Assembly: GCA_020205615.1 (NCBI GenBank)
Contig: CM035160.1
Coordinates: 125,889,605 to 125,953,604 of the forward strand
Source of the DNA: Panax quinquefolius
Taxonomy: Eukaryota > Streptophyta > Magnoliopsida > Apiales > Araliaceae
Direction of reading: 5' to 3'
Length of the DNA: 64,000 bases
In this document: piece by piece, positions 24,494-36,537 of the stretch
Position numbering within the stretch: the first letter of the stretch is position 1
Layout: every line of letters begins with the position of its first letter
Program-made: the position numbers and the translations under genes
Notes under the pieces: model-generated
The model's input: only the letters and a program-made list of their open reading frames with translations
What the model was told of the DNA's origin: nothing
The model's database searches: none

Positions 24494-24495
24494 CT

Positions 24496-25989
24496 TGTAA
24501 CGACCCCAAAATTCATACCATTTAAATCTTGACTTCGGTCGTTAACCATACATTAAATCTTTAATAAAACATCATTATTCGATATTAAAAACACTAAAAT
24601 TGCGGAATAATTAAAACGTTTATACATTTCTTTCTTTCTTGCCCTGAATCGCAACCTTTACATTACATCTCTTTGATTCAATCTTATATCATGAATAGTT
24701 ATAACAAAATGACTATACAAAGTCTTACATCATAACTAAATATCCATATACATGGGATAACTCAACTTACAATTCAACAACATGTTACGTTCAAAATATG
24801 AAATACATTTCTCATAAAACATAAGTAATCTTCGTGAATATAGATCTCTATAACTTACTTAGCACATATCTTTACCTTAAAATCTTAACTTTTGCAAAAG
24901 TGGTTATTTGCAAGAGTGAGCTCTGACGACAAAACCGAAAAAGTCTAACAGCTTTTCATGCATCACATAGTATATAATAACATGCTCGATATACATCTCA
25001 TTAAAGTAACATAACGGCATACATGCTTTTTAATTCACATAAGAAATAAAAAGATTGAGTTCCTTACTCAACCATCATTACTTAGCCAAAACAATGCAGT
25101 CATATATTGACTTTAACATTTTATAATTTCAACATGTATAACATATCATGCAATTTAAAACAGTTCATCAAGTCCACGTAGAAAATAGGAATCGAAAGAC
25201 TTACCTTGATCGTTGTTTACCAATAATAGATTAACAGCTTACAGTTATCTGCATTTCACGTTCCCTACATAATTCTATAATCATACACATCAAATATTAG
25301 TCACATAACAACACATAGTAATTTTAATGTAAACTCTACTCCGCATCTCATAATCTTTCCTATTAATTAGGACACAATGTTCAATTAGATTGTGTAAACT
25401 TTTTAACTTATGACTCACTATATTTCATAATCGAAGTTCATTCAAGTGCTTAAGTCTTGCTAGGACTACTTATTAGTTTTATATTAAACCCATTTCATAT
25501 CCTATAATATTCATTTCAATTGAATTGAAACACTTTTTAAGTTTGCTAACACTTGGCACGGCGTTTCGACGTTCATTCGCTTACTACGCTTGATTTTGCC
25601 TCTCTTGTGTTTGCTTACTATGATTCTATAACTTATCTAATACATTATTTATTAATGTTAAGCATCATTATATTTACAAACATACATGTTTTATAACTTA
25701 GGACATCATCTTTTATCGTCAGGAGCACTACACATGCATATGTGCATGCCCGACGCCCTTCGATTGCTCCCGAAAACACAACAGTCCTTAAGATGACCAT
25801 TTTGATTACTGTTACAGACCTCAAATTAAAACACTTAAAGCATGAAACTTGTAGGTCTATTCGTCCTCGTTTCGGATCATCTTGAATCAACTCAATCGGA
25901 GTTTGTATGAGAAGGTTATGGCTATTTTACTACAGGAGGCCAAAACTGTCCGACTCAGACTTTTTGTTCCGGCACCGCGGTGCTAGAAG
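24496..25989 (-). mobile_element. 5' LTR of the 17.3 kb gypsy element, left part
   Basis: Starts TGTAACGACCCC and follows LTR 19222-20690 closely. It is cut at 25989, where copia-2 begins. AGAAG at 25985-25989 and AGAAC at 35027-35031 are the near-identical target duplication. Confidence 0.9.
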
Positions 25990-27861
25990 TGTTAGGTTTG
26001 TAATATTCTTGAACGCAATCAAATTACATAAATTAGCGGAAGCGTGTAAAATCAGAGTTTAAAAAATTTTTACAAAGCATATACGGATCACCCTTTATGC
26101 ATAATTATTAATTAAACGAAAAGATAAAGAATAAATCATACCCTTGAAGATCAAGCTTCCTCGTGTACAAGTTCACCTCCAAATCCTTTTTCGCTCAATC
26201 TTGAATCCACCGGGTTTGGTTCCTTCCTTTGATCAACGTTAAGCCGCCAAATGTTTGGCCTCTGAGGTGATCCACCAAGGAAGAAGAAAATTCAAGAAGA
26301 TGGTGTATTGGCTCAACCCTAGTTTTCTATCTCTATAAAAAAGGGGTACTCTCCCAACAATTGAAATTATGTCAGATGTTGAAAAAAGTCAACAATCCTA
26401 TTCACCCATAATAAGACTCTCTTATTTATAGATGTGGGCAACCCATCTTAATAATTAAGGAATTGGGTTTTATTTAATTAATTAAATTCTTTAATTAATT
26501 AAGCTCCCTAATCATATTAGGGATAATTAATTAAACTCCTTTAACTAATTTTCCTTCCTAATCCAATTAGGAATAAATGAGAGTACTTATATTAAATTAA
26601 TTCCTAAACTCTTTAGAAATTAAAATAATAATAATTGTAATAATATTAATAAGACTCTCTTATTAATTTATATTTAATATTTCTAAAATATTAAATAATA
26701 AATATTAAGCTATTTAATTTATTCTATCACCATAGATTAAATTAAATATACTTAACATATTATTACGATTATGCCATTAACTTCTTAAATAATTATTCTT
26801 CCTTTTATGGTGTGACCCTTTAGGTTCTCCATATTAAACCTATTTGTGAATAAATCAATTAGAATAATTTAATCTTATTTAAATAAATAAATTAAATAAT
26901 TAATTTATTTAAATAAATAATATTTATTCTACAATAGGATAAGCCTCCCAAATGATCAACGACTTTCCGGATAATATAGATTTCAACATTAATCATTAAA
27001 GAACCTTTGAGTAAATAGTTACCAGACAATTCAATCCTTCCACCATACAATGTCCCAATTAAATATAAGACATGGAATTATCGCAAGTCTTATTTTATTT
27101 AATTATATGTATTTTCGATCCTTAAATGCATGAACTCAAATAATGCAAATTAGAAACTCCTTTCTAATTTCATTCGCTTTAACGCCAAGGACTACTTGGG
27201 TTGTCATTTATCGAATCACATAGGACATTTCTCTTCTTTATTAGAAGTGGTAGATTCTTTATCGATCATACATTATCTCCATATATAACTTATTATACCC
27301 AAGCATACCCTTTGATATATCCTAAGGGTCTTAAGGAATAAGTCAAAGTATAACTCATCATACATAAGATACTATGATGATCTCAAGTCCAAGGATTACT
27401 TGTACTACTATCACTACAGAATTCCTATCGACAGCAAATAAAACTCCATTAGGTATTCCTTAGCGAGCCAATGCTCAAATGAACTTATTCTCTAATAAGC
27501 ACCTATATACTTGCTTTAGTGTCTCCACACAAATGATCATGAGATCAATCATCCTCATCCAACGAGCAAGAACGTATGTACCAATCTATCCGGATTCACT
27601 AATCCCCAATTTAGTAATCCAATGATTGGGAACTATTTTAGTTTTAAGCTTTCTAAGAATTTAGATCTCATTAGAATGATCATCATCATTATTCTAAAAG
27701 CATTGCTTAAAACTATGGGTTTATCACATATTATAAAATAGCATCATGTAGATAATTAAAAGCCTTTAATAAATTAATACTTTTTATTAATAAATGAATA
27801 AGATTGTTACAAAGTATATGCTTTATCATCAAACATGATTGGCATGTGCATACTACTTTCA
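25990..27861 (-). mobile_element. copia-2 3' LTR (1872 bp)
   Basis: Plus-strand ends are TGTTAGGTTTG and ATACTACTTTCA. It follows the 5' LTR at 33145-35026 for its full length with few changes, many of them clustered at CAG/CTG sites. Confidence 0.92.
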
Positions 27862-27872
27862 ATCTCCCACTT
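27862..27872 (-). other. copia-2 polypurine tract
   Basis: Minus-strand AAGTGGGAGAT directly before the LTR start TGAAAGTAG. AAGTGGGAG is a common PPT of plant Ty1/copia elements. Confidence 0.85.
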
Positions 27873-28079
27873 GCACTAAAGCCAATCGTCATGGTATCTT
27901 ATACTCTTCTTCTCTAAGTGACGATTATCCCGCCATTGGATAAGCTTTTAGTTAATGGATATGTAATGTTGTTCTTGAGAGTCCACTATCTCTATAGTGA
28001 TTTCCCATCTTTCAATGATTCTAATAATCAAATGAAAGTGCCACAACACATGTTTAGATCTAAGATGAGACTTAGGAAC

Positions 28080-28790
28080 TATTCCTAGTTCAGAATGAAC
28101 TTTTATCCAAACAATCAACTTGCAGCCTTCATTTATAGCTACTTACTTTGTCTTTATCACTAAACCAAAGAACTCTTTCACGTTTGGAACCTTTCCAATT
28201 CACTACACCACCTGCTCAAGGTAACCCTTTACCTTAAAGTGGACTTTCATCGCCTTGTCTCATCTCGAAAAACTTGAGTCTCATAAGCCCTCTAATTTTA
28301 ATTCGGACCCACCATGAATATGATCACATCCTTAGTGTCGGTTAAGCACTTTAAGATGTTTTTCACTGACTCATAGTGAACTTCACCATAATATGACTGA
28401 TCAACATCAAGTCTCGTATATTTCATTACATACATGATTGTCACTCATGCGACCTCTCTTTTCAGGAGTCTGTGGGGACTATTAAGAGAGATACACTCCA
28501 TAGCTCATCAACATGAGACATCTCTTGGAGTTTGCCATGCTAAACGACTTTAGCATCAAATGAATATACGTTCCTTGGGTTAAGTCGAGCATCCTCTTGA
28601 ATCTATCTATATAGATTTTTATATCCCCAATTAAGATACTCTTCCAAATCATTCATGGAGGATTATTTAGACAACTTTATCTTTACTGATTGTAGCATTA
28701 GTATGTCATTCCTTATCCGTAGTATATCAATATATAATATTAGGAATGTCACGGCGCCTCCCACTTTGTCCCCCTTTGTACACTAGAACT
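28080..28790 (-). pseudogene. copia-2 RT (C-terminal part) and RNase H remnants
   Basis: Right to left: FLILYIDILRIRND (about 28755-28710), the equivalent of the YVDD block FLVLYVDDILLIGND with the second D lost; LEEYLNWGYKNLYR with QSVK before it, matching the region after the active site; VKNILKCLTDTKD (about 28365-28325); then VNWKGSKRERVLWFS near 28210-28160, the RNase H SWKSSKQ..ADST block. Many stops and frameshifts. The N-terminal half of RT is missing: the linker before RT joins almost directly to the YVDD region. Not functional. Confidence 0.75.
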
Positions 28791-29400
28791 CTTACCTCAT
28801 CGATGTAATCGGATCATCATCTTCTATGATGTGTACCTCATCATCATCATCTATGATGAATCCATACCTCCTAGGTATCTTCAAGATTATTCCGCATTCT
28901 GATTCTGTTGTGGTACAATAGGTCTATCTATCGGTTCCTCTTATTTGACTTATAGTATTTTGTGGTTCTTGAACTTTTCAAGATCTATTATCCTCCCACT
29001 AGCCCCTTCAATAATAAACACATTTATCTTAGAAGGCGTGTGTTCGTAACAAACACCTTTTGCTAAGTAGAATTATAGAACATATACCCTAAACTTACTT
29101 TAGGATGTCCCACAAATCAGACATGTGTCAAATCTTGTCCCAAACTTATCCTTGAAACCTTTTCACATAAGTTGGACAACCCCTTATCTTAACATACTTA
29201 AGATTAGGAATCCTCCCCATCCATAACTTTTATGGAGTCTTGGGGCTACTTTTGAGGTTACCATTTTCGTAGATATGCGACCATTTCTTCTAGACATGAT
29301 CCTGAAAGGATACCGGAATGTCGGTAAAATCATTATGGACCGTACCATGTCCAACAAGGTACAATTTTTCCTTTTAGATACATCAATCAATTATTGTGTA
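28790..29400 (-). pseudogene. copia-2 integrase C-terminus and linker remnants
   Basis: The open segment 29390-29184 reads CTLLDMVRSIM, the conserved RTLLDMVRSMM block just after the integrase core of Ty1/copia, followed by a degraded region that matches the WGCPAHV block near its end. Near 28905-28800 the frame gives PRRYGFIIDDDDEVHIIEDD, the acidic linker before RT in related elements. The integrase core and catalytic residues upstream are not readable. Confidence 0.72.
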
Positions 29401-29879
29401 TCAAGAGGCGTCCATTGTGAGAAAACCATTTGAGATGATCTAAAAACTTATTGCACAAGTATTTATTCCTTGATTTAATCAAAGAATCTTAATACATTGC
29501 CAATTTGTTTCACTTCTGAATTCTTTGAACCTTTCAAATAATTCACACTTGTATTTCAACAAATACATACATTCAACTCTTTGAATGATCATCTCCTTTT
29601 CTTATACTAGTTTGTTCAATTTACAAAATAATTTTTCACGTAAGTCAAGTATACAAAATCTATTAAGTAATATTTAAGTTCTATACAAAACATTATTATT
29701 ATAAATAGAACAACAATTGTTCTTAAATATAATACTAAAGATTTCATTGTCCAACAATAAAATGGAAATAATGTTTTCAACGAGAACCGGAATACAATAA
29801 CAACTTATTGACTTAATAGATTTGCCCGTAGCGATGCTTAAACTATAAGTTTCTATGGCTAATGTTGCAACCTTTGCTT

Positions 29880-30900
29880 CATTTCCCACATATGATTACT
29901 TATCTTTGTTTAACTTTCTACTTCGCTTGGTCCTTCATAAATCTATATTTATGATAACCAAAGTCGGTATCCAATACCCAAGTAGAACCTCGACTTAAAG
30001 AAAATTTATTTCAATCATGAACAAAATCGATTGTAAACCAAACTTCACTAAGTTTCTTTGGTTAGCCTCTCGCAAGATGCTTCTCAGCTTTCTTTCTAGT
30101 GTCCAGTTTATTGCAGTGGAAGCAAACTCCTTTGCTATCCGTGATCGCTTTTGCTCTTATTATCCTTTGTTTATGCCTTTCTATTTACCTTCTTTGAATG
30201 TTCTTCTTTTGAGAAGATCCTTTGGCCCCTACCAAGAAGACTTGATCTTTCTTGGTTGAAAGTGACTCTCAACATTTTTCAACATATTAAGCAAATCAAA
30301 CAAAGTCGATATCTAGCTTGTTCATATGAAAAATTCACAACAATTCATGAAAGGAGTCCGGGAGTGAGTGCAAAATCAAATCTTGGCTCAACTCTCCATC
30401 CATGACAAAACCAATTGTCCTAATTGATCAATCAAATTGATTATGTTAAGAACTTTTGTCTGCACTTATAGTGCCATCGGCCATTCTAGATCGGAAGAGC
30501 TCCTTAGATATCGATATCTATCAGTCCCCTTTCCTCACCATCAACTACTTGATGTGTAGGAATATAGTAGGAGCATCCATAGTTTCATCTTGACGCTGAA
30601 GCTCGTTACTTTCGTGGATGCGAGCATGATGCATTGAGCCAACTGTGCATCATCTTGCCACTTTCTAAAAGTAGCAATCTCTTCCTCAGAGGCATTGTCT
30701 GCAAAACCATTGCAGTCTCGCAACCATTGCGGGGATAGGCGATTAAGACATAAGATAGCTTTTCAGCTATGAGAACTATTCTCAAATTCCTTAACCAATC
30801 CGCTTAATTAGGTCCTAAGGTTAATTTAGCATCTAATATGTTACTGCAGTTGATAGTAATTTTAGACATTGTAAAATTCTCAGTAAATGAATTTGTAATT
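29880..30900 (-). pseudogene. copia-2 gag, zinc knuckle and protease start, remnants
   Basis: Near 30723-30541 a frame reads FRKWQDDAQLAQCIMLAS, matching the KW..D...V.CYMLASM block of plant copia gag (UBN2 family). CFHCNKLDTRKKAEKHL near 30130-30080 is a zinc knuckle that keeps CxxC but has lost the later H and C. STWVLDTDFGYH near 29985-29950 corresponds to the protease STSWVLDTGCG(S/Y)HI, with DTG changed to DTD. Gag would form the particle and protease would cut it. The order matches copia gag-pro. Several frameshifts. Confidence 0.7.
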
Positions 30901-31059
30901 AACAACATTTTAACATACATTCTTTTATTAATTACCAAAATAAATTAGGTCTTGTTTTTAAATTGGTATCTCCCACTATTTTCTTCAAACTATATTACCT
31001 CACTTATATAGTTCTACAAAATCTAATTAAAGATTTGCTAGTGAGAATAAGGATCCCAT

Positions 31060-31390
31060 TTCAAATGTATATAGCCTTGTGGTGACACAACAAACTATAT
31101 ATAAATAAATAGGTAGACAACTTTTGTCAATTACATCAACTATGCAACTCCTTGTATTTTGCCTCTTAGATTATTTTGATCAAGTGGTGGCACATCCAAA
31201 TCAAAATTATCCAAGTTAAGTCCAACCTAGCACTCCATATATTCAAAAAGAAAAATATCATCATTGTGGTGACACAACAAAACAATATTGTTCAATTTTC
31301 TTTATAAGCATCAAATGTGATAAATTAACATCTTAAATACTTAATACTTGCCTTGTGGTGACACAACAAACTCATATTAAATATTTAATA
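31060..31390. repeat. Three dispersed copies of a near-palindromic 18-mer
   Basis: TTGTGGTGACACAACAAA occurs at about 31077, 31264 and 31355, spaced about 90-190 bp. The core TTGTGGTGACACAA is nearly self-complementary. The intervening sequence is only loosely similar. It lies in the leader of copia-2, between PBS and gag. Confidence 0.75.
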
Positions 31391-32039
31391 CTCTATTAAT
31401 TTTATCATGCTAGAAGGCGACGTTCGATATTCCAAATATCTTTGAACGCTTAGGACTTAATATAAAAAATTGAGGGGTTTGTTATTAATTTGTCTCATCT
31501 TGTTTAATAGCATGCACATATATATAAAATACGCGTCATATTAATGAACATGCGAAGCATGTTTGCATAATATATAATATATATAGTATAAGCATGCACA
31601 TATAGAAATAATATTTAAATATAACTATTACATTTAAACCCGGGCTCCATTACAAACGGGTCTTCAAGTGCTCCTTGCTCCTTGATCTCCAATTTTTCAA
31701 AATAATTCTAATTATTTCTATTACAAAACTATTTTAAAATAAATAGAAACCTTGATCAGCAGTCAAGGGGAAGTACATAGGAGGGAGATAGAATTTACAT
31801 TAAGAAAAAATTAGAGAAGACAGTAGGTACGCAGACCCCATTTAATAAAACCCATACATTCATGCATCCAACTAAAATAAAATCCAATCATATCGGTCAA
31901 TAGTCCATAATCAATCCCATTTATTATCATACACATCACCATATGCATCAATAAATAACATTCATCTTATGAATAATAAACATTTAATATATATATTGAT
32001 ATCATTTAATGGGCAAATTTAGTTAGTATAAAATCTATT

Positions 32040-32800
32040 TTTGAATCAAAATAAACTCCTTTATTTTAATCCAAATTTAAATCAAAATAAAACTATTTTA
32101 TTTTAATTTATCTAATTTTGAATAAAATAAACTATTTTATTTTAATCAAAATCTTAATCAAAATAAACTCCTTTATTTTAATTAATTATGGAATCCAATT
32201 CTATATATATAAAATAAAATCTTTAATTAAAATAAACTCTTTTATTTTAATTAATTATGGAATCCAATTCCATGTAAAAAAAAATCTTTTATTAAAGGAA
32301 ACACGGATATTCTTTCCTATTCACAAATAAACTCTTTTATTTTGAATAATATGAAATCTTATTTCATATTTAAATAAACTCCTTTATTTAAGGAAACATG
32401 GATTCTCTTTCCTATTCACAAATAAACTTTTTATTTTGAATAATATGAAATCTTATTTCATATCTAAACAAACTCCTTTCTTTAAGGAAAGATGGATTTA
32501 CTTCCTTATTCACAAATAAACTCCTTTATTTTAGGAAAAATAAAATCCAATTTCAACTCCAATTAGTTATTATGGAATCCAATTCTAATTCTAATTAGTT
32601 AGCATGAAATTTAATTTTAAAATTAAAATAAATCTTTTATTTTAATATTAAAACAAACCTTTATTTTGAGATTAAAATAAACCTTTTATTTTAATTATAA
32701 AATTATTTAAAATTAAAATAAAACTTTATATTTTAATATTAAAATAAACCTTTTATTTTAAAATTAAAATAAACTTTTATTTTAATTATATAATAATTAA
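32040..32800. repeat. A/T-only minisatellite in the copia-2 leader
   Basis: More than 20 imperfect copies of a 20-40 bp unit containing AAAATAAACTCCTTTATTTTA, often followed by ATTATGGAATCCAATTC or AATATGAAATCTTATTTCAT. The units are rich in short inverted repeats (AAAATAAA...TTTATTTT). No gene is seen from about 31400 to 33130 apart from this leader material. Confidence 0.8.
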
Positions 32801-33130
32801 GAATATATATATATCCGTAATATATATATAATGTTCCAAGTTGCTTACTTTTTTCAAAAAAAAAACGCATAACAAGAATCCTGGGATAAGATTCCTCGAT
32901 TTCCGTGCTTTTCATAAAAAAAAAAAGAAATAAAACCGTGGCCTTTTGAACTTGATTTCCGTGCACGGATGCTCTTTTTTTTTTTTTTTTATTTTATTTT
33001 TTTTACGGATTGCCTTTTTTTTTATTTTATTATAAATTTTATACCATAAAATTATGCCCAATTAAATTGTTCTAAACACATATCAATATACATATCAAAT
33101 CTGAACAATTAATAATTTGCATAAAGGTTT

Positions 33131-33142
33131 GGCTCGATGCCA
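33131..33142 (-). other. copia-2 primer binding site
   Basis: Minus-strand TGGCATCGAGCC two bases from the 5' LTR end. The usual Met-initiator-tRNA PBS is TGGTATCAGAGCC; the differences fall at the CAG site and one transition. Confidence 0.7.
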
Positions 33143-33144
33143 TT

Positions 33145-35026
33145 TATTAGGTTTGTAATATTCTTGAACGCTTGATCAAATTGCATAAATTAGCGGAATC
33201 GTAAAAAATCGAGTTTAAAAATTTTTACAAACCATATACCCGGATCACCCTTTATGCATAATTATTAATTAAACGAAAAGATAAAGAATAAATCATACCT
33301 CTTGAAGATCGAAGCTTCCTCAGTACAAGTTCACCTCCAAATCCTTTCGCGTTCAATCTTGAATCCATCGGTTTGGTTCCTTCCTTTGATCAACGTTAGC
33401 CACCCAAATGTTTGGCCTATAGAGGTGATCCACTAAGGAAGAAGAAAATTCAAGAAGATGGTGTATTGGCTCAACCCTAGTTTTCTATCTCTATAGAAAA
33501 AGGGTACTCTCCCAACAATTGAATTATGTCAGTATGTTGAAAAAAATCAACAACCCTATTCACCCATAATAAGACTCTCTTATTTATAGATGTGGGCAAC
33601 CCATCTTAATAATTAAGGAATTGGGTTTTATTTAATTAATTAAATTCTTTTAATTAATTAAGCTCCCTAATCATATTAGGGATAATTAATTAAACTCCTT
33701 TAACTAATTTTCCTTCCTAATCCAATTAGGAATAAATGAGAGTACTTATATTAAATTAATTCCTAAACTCTTTAGAAATTAAAATAATAATAATTGTAAT
33801 AATATTAATAAGACTCCTCTTATTAATTTATATTTAATATTTCTAAAATATTAAATAATAAATATTAAGCTATTTAATTTATTCTATCACCATAGATTAA
33901 ATTAAATATACTTAACATATTATTACGATTATGCCATTAACTTCTTAAATAATTATTCTTTCTTTTATGGTGTGACCATTTAGGTTCTCCATATTAAACC
34001 TAAGTTGTGAATAAATCAATTAGAATAATTCTAATCTTATTTAAATAAATAAATTAAATAATTAATTTATTTAAATAAATAATATTTATTCTACAATAGG
34101 GATAAGCCTCCCTAGCGATCAACGACTTTCCAGATAATATAGATTTCAACATTAATCATTAAAGAACCTTTGAGTAAATAGTTACCGTACAATTCAATCC
34201 TTCCACCATACAATGTCCCAATTAAATATAAGACATGGAATTACTGTCAAGTCTTATTTTATTTAATTATATGTATTTCGATCCTTAAATGCACAACTCC
34301 AAATAATGCAAATTAGAAACTCCTTTCTAATTTCATTCTGCCTTGGCCAAGGACTACCGGGTTGTCATTTATCGAATCACATAGGACATTTCTCTTCTTT
34401 TATTAGAAGTGGTAGATTCTTTATTGATCATACATTATCTCCATGTATAACTTATTATACCCAAGCATACCCTTTGATATACCCTAAGGGTCTTAAGGAA
34501 TAAGTCAAAGTATAACTCATCATACATAAGATACTATGATGATCTCAAGTCCAAGGATTACTTGATTTACTATCACTACAGAATTCCTATCGACAGCAAA
34601 TAAAACTCCATTAGGTATTCCTTAGCGAGCCACGCTCAAAGTGAACTTATTCTCTAATAAGCACCTACATACTTGCTTTAGTGTCTCCACACAAATGATC
34701 ATGAGATCAATCATCCTCATCCAATGAGCAAGCAACGATGTAGCAATCTATCCGGATTCACTAATCCCCAATTTAGTAATCCAATGATTGGGAACTATTT
34801 TAGTTTTAAGCTTTCTAAGAATTTAGATCTCATTAGAATGATCATCATCATTATTCTAAAAGCATTGCTTAAAACTATGGGTTTATCACATATTATAAAA
34901 CAAAGATCATGTAGATAATTAAAAGCCTTTAATAAATTAATACTTTTTATTAATAAATGAATAAGATTGTTACAAAGTATATGCTTTATCATCAAACATG
35001 ATTGGCGTGTGTGCATACTACTTTCA
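33145..35026 (-). mobile_element. copia-2 5' LTR (1882 bp)
   Basis: Plus-strand ends are TATTAGGTTTG (TG changed to TA) and ATACTACTTTCA at 35026. It follows the 3' LTR over its full length. The plus strand then resumes the gypsy LTR at AGAACTAGG. Confidence 0.92.
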
Positions 35027-35608
35027 AGAACTAGGCTATACAGTGGCGCCACAGTGCGAGATTGGCGCTAGGGCGTGAATTTCAGCGCTGGGGCGCGAAC
35101 GTCTGGCGCTGGGGCGCGAATTTTAACTCCGGGGCGCGAATTTTGGCGTTGGGGCTCCATTTTTAGCGCTGGGGCGCTAAAAACTAACAGAACCGAGCAC
35201 GAAGACCATTTTTGGTCTGTTTAAGAAATTCTATCAACTAATTACATACATATAATTGATATAATTTACACATAACCTCACCAAGCATACATAAATTAAC
35301 TTGGCACAATTTAAACAACTATTTGAGAGAAGTTAAATCCTTGAAAGTATTGTTTTAAAAACCCAAAACTCCATTGTTTATATTATTGACACAATGAACA
35401 CAGTAACCAAAATTATAAACCCAATTGATTCCTTTTTAACTAAGTTCTCTTATTATTTCATACCCAATTAACATAATCACACTTCAATTTTACAATTAGA
35501 ATACAATCAATTACTAATTTTGTTATCCTACAAAACATGTTCATACTCATATGTTTTAACTGTAAAAAACTCTTTTCTTTCTTTTTTGATCGTAATTAGC
35601 ATACAATC

Positions 35609-35653
<45 letters not shown>

Positions 35654-36537
35654 TAGTTATAACAATTATCTTTACAAATACATGTAACATCATAACCAAT
35701 TCTAAAACATGGTTTACATACAATTTTGTAAAAACTTTATACATAAGTGAAGAACACAGAGACTTAGGCATAATGACGTAAAACATATATACTTACATAT
35801 ATTAAAGTTATAGCCACATACCTTTTGTTTGCTTAAAAAATACTTGTCAATGTAACTTGTTTTGGACAATCACGCACTTAGTTTCCTCTCAAACTCTCAA
35901 CTTCTTTTTCCTTTCTCTTTTCTTTCTCTGCGTACTTTTCTTAGAAGCTTAAGCCAAACAATAGTATACGTAAACTAAAATAAAAGCCAACGCACGCCTA
36001 AAACCCATATGTACTTTTAACTTTCATATACTATCGACCTATTAAAATATCGCTTACCAAATATATTATATATTATTTATATTTTGTTTAATTTAATTTA
36101 TATTACTAATAAATCAAATTTAAAATCCAAAAGCCATAGGGCTTTGTTTCATAAAATTATTTAAAATTAAAGACTTAATATATTTAAGCCTTGTTTGGCA
36201 AAACTAAATTAAACTCCTTTAATTTATTTTAATAACTACTTACAATATAGTTATTTGTCACACTTCTAATTAATTAAGTTTTCATACTTAATTTCATTAA
36301 TACCAATAACAATTTATTTAATCATTATAAACCCTCTAACTTAATTAATAAATTAAATTAGATTACTATCTCAAAATAATTACTTTCCTTAACTCATTAA
36401 TTATTTATTAAACAAATAAAAAAGCAAATCACATCAAATCAATTAAACAAATACTTATTCAACGATAAACACATCCATTAAATATTTATATAATTCAATA
36501 AATATTTAAATATTAATTAAAAATCTGGATTGTTACA
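35027..36537 (-). mobile_element. 5' LTR of the 17.3 kb gypsy element, right part
   Basis: Continues the LTR after copia-2 and ends GATTGTTACA at 36537, as in the other LTR. It holds the GC minisatellite (35044-35190) and a stretch of about 710 bp (35450-36165) absent from the 3' LTR. That stretch includes a TA microsatellite (35611-35648) and, on the minus strand, a purine-rich GAGAAAGAAAAGAGAAAGG run like those found after the TATA box in sister LTRs, so the promoter probably lies there. Confidence 0.88.
35044..35190. repeat. GC-rich minisatellite in the 5' LTR
   Basis: Six or so copies of GGCGCTGGGGCGCGAA(T/C)(T/G)T-like units, matching the array at 20722-20838 in the sister LTR but with different unit variants. 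A further piece (CCGGCACCGCGGTGC) sits at about 25970-25983 on the other side of copia-2, so copia-2 landed at or beside the edge of this array. Confidence 0.85.

Larger units (their letters stand above)
21517..24495 (-). other. Internal region of the 17.3 kb gypsy element, no coding capacity seen
   Basis: About 3 kb, AT-rich, with only short ORFs. From the PBS (24493) leftward it matches the leader of element D: TTGGTATCAGAGCT, then ACCTTAGG and GGCTATAACC. Stretches with GAGTT..GAACTC-type repeats near 23240-23400 match 62690-62770. No zinc knuckle, protease, RT or integrase motif was found. A repeat pair at 22241-22500 is listed separately. Confidence 0.75.
25990..35026 (-). mobile_element. 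Ty1/copia element copia-2, complete in outline but decayed inside
   Basis: Two closely similar LTRs (25990-27861 and 33145-35026), a PPT at 27862-27872 and a PBS at 33131-33142 on the minus strand frame about 5.3 kb of internal DNA. Going left from the PBS it holds a long repeat-rich leader, then remnants of gag, zinc knuckle, protease, integrase, RT and RNase H in Ty1/copia order, all with stops and frameshifts. The LTRs look far younger than the coding part. It may have been copied by proteins of another element, or some breaks are sequencing errors (see findings). Confidence 0.88.
19222..36537 (-). mobile_element. Non-coding Ty3/gypsy element (LARD-like), 17.3 kb with its nested copia-2
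   Basis: It has two LTRs (19222-21516 and 24496-36537, the latter split by copia-2), an internal region of about 3 kb, a PBS at 24481-24493 and a PPT at 21517-21530, both read on the minus strand, so the element points left. The target duplication ATTAG is perfect. No gag or pol motif is found in the internal region on either strand, so it must have depended on proteins of a related element. Its leader matches that of element D (62262 onward), which has gag, so D's family is a candidate helper. Without copia-2 the element is about 8.3 kb. Confidence 0.9.

Noticed and set aside
29674..29889. 71-codon minus-strand ORF in copia-2
   Set aside because: It falls in the degraded interval between protease and integrase and shows no readable motif by itself.
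35450..36165. The 710-bp LTR difference as an inserted MITE or other small transposon
   Set aside because: No terminal inverted repeats or target duplication at the edges; a microhomology deletion in the other LTR explains it better.
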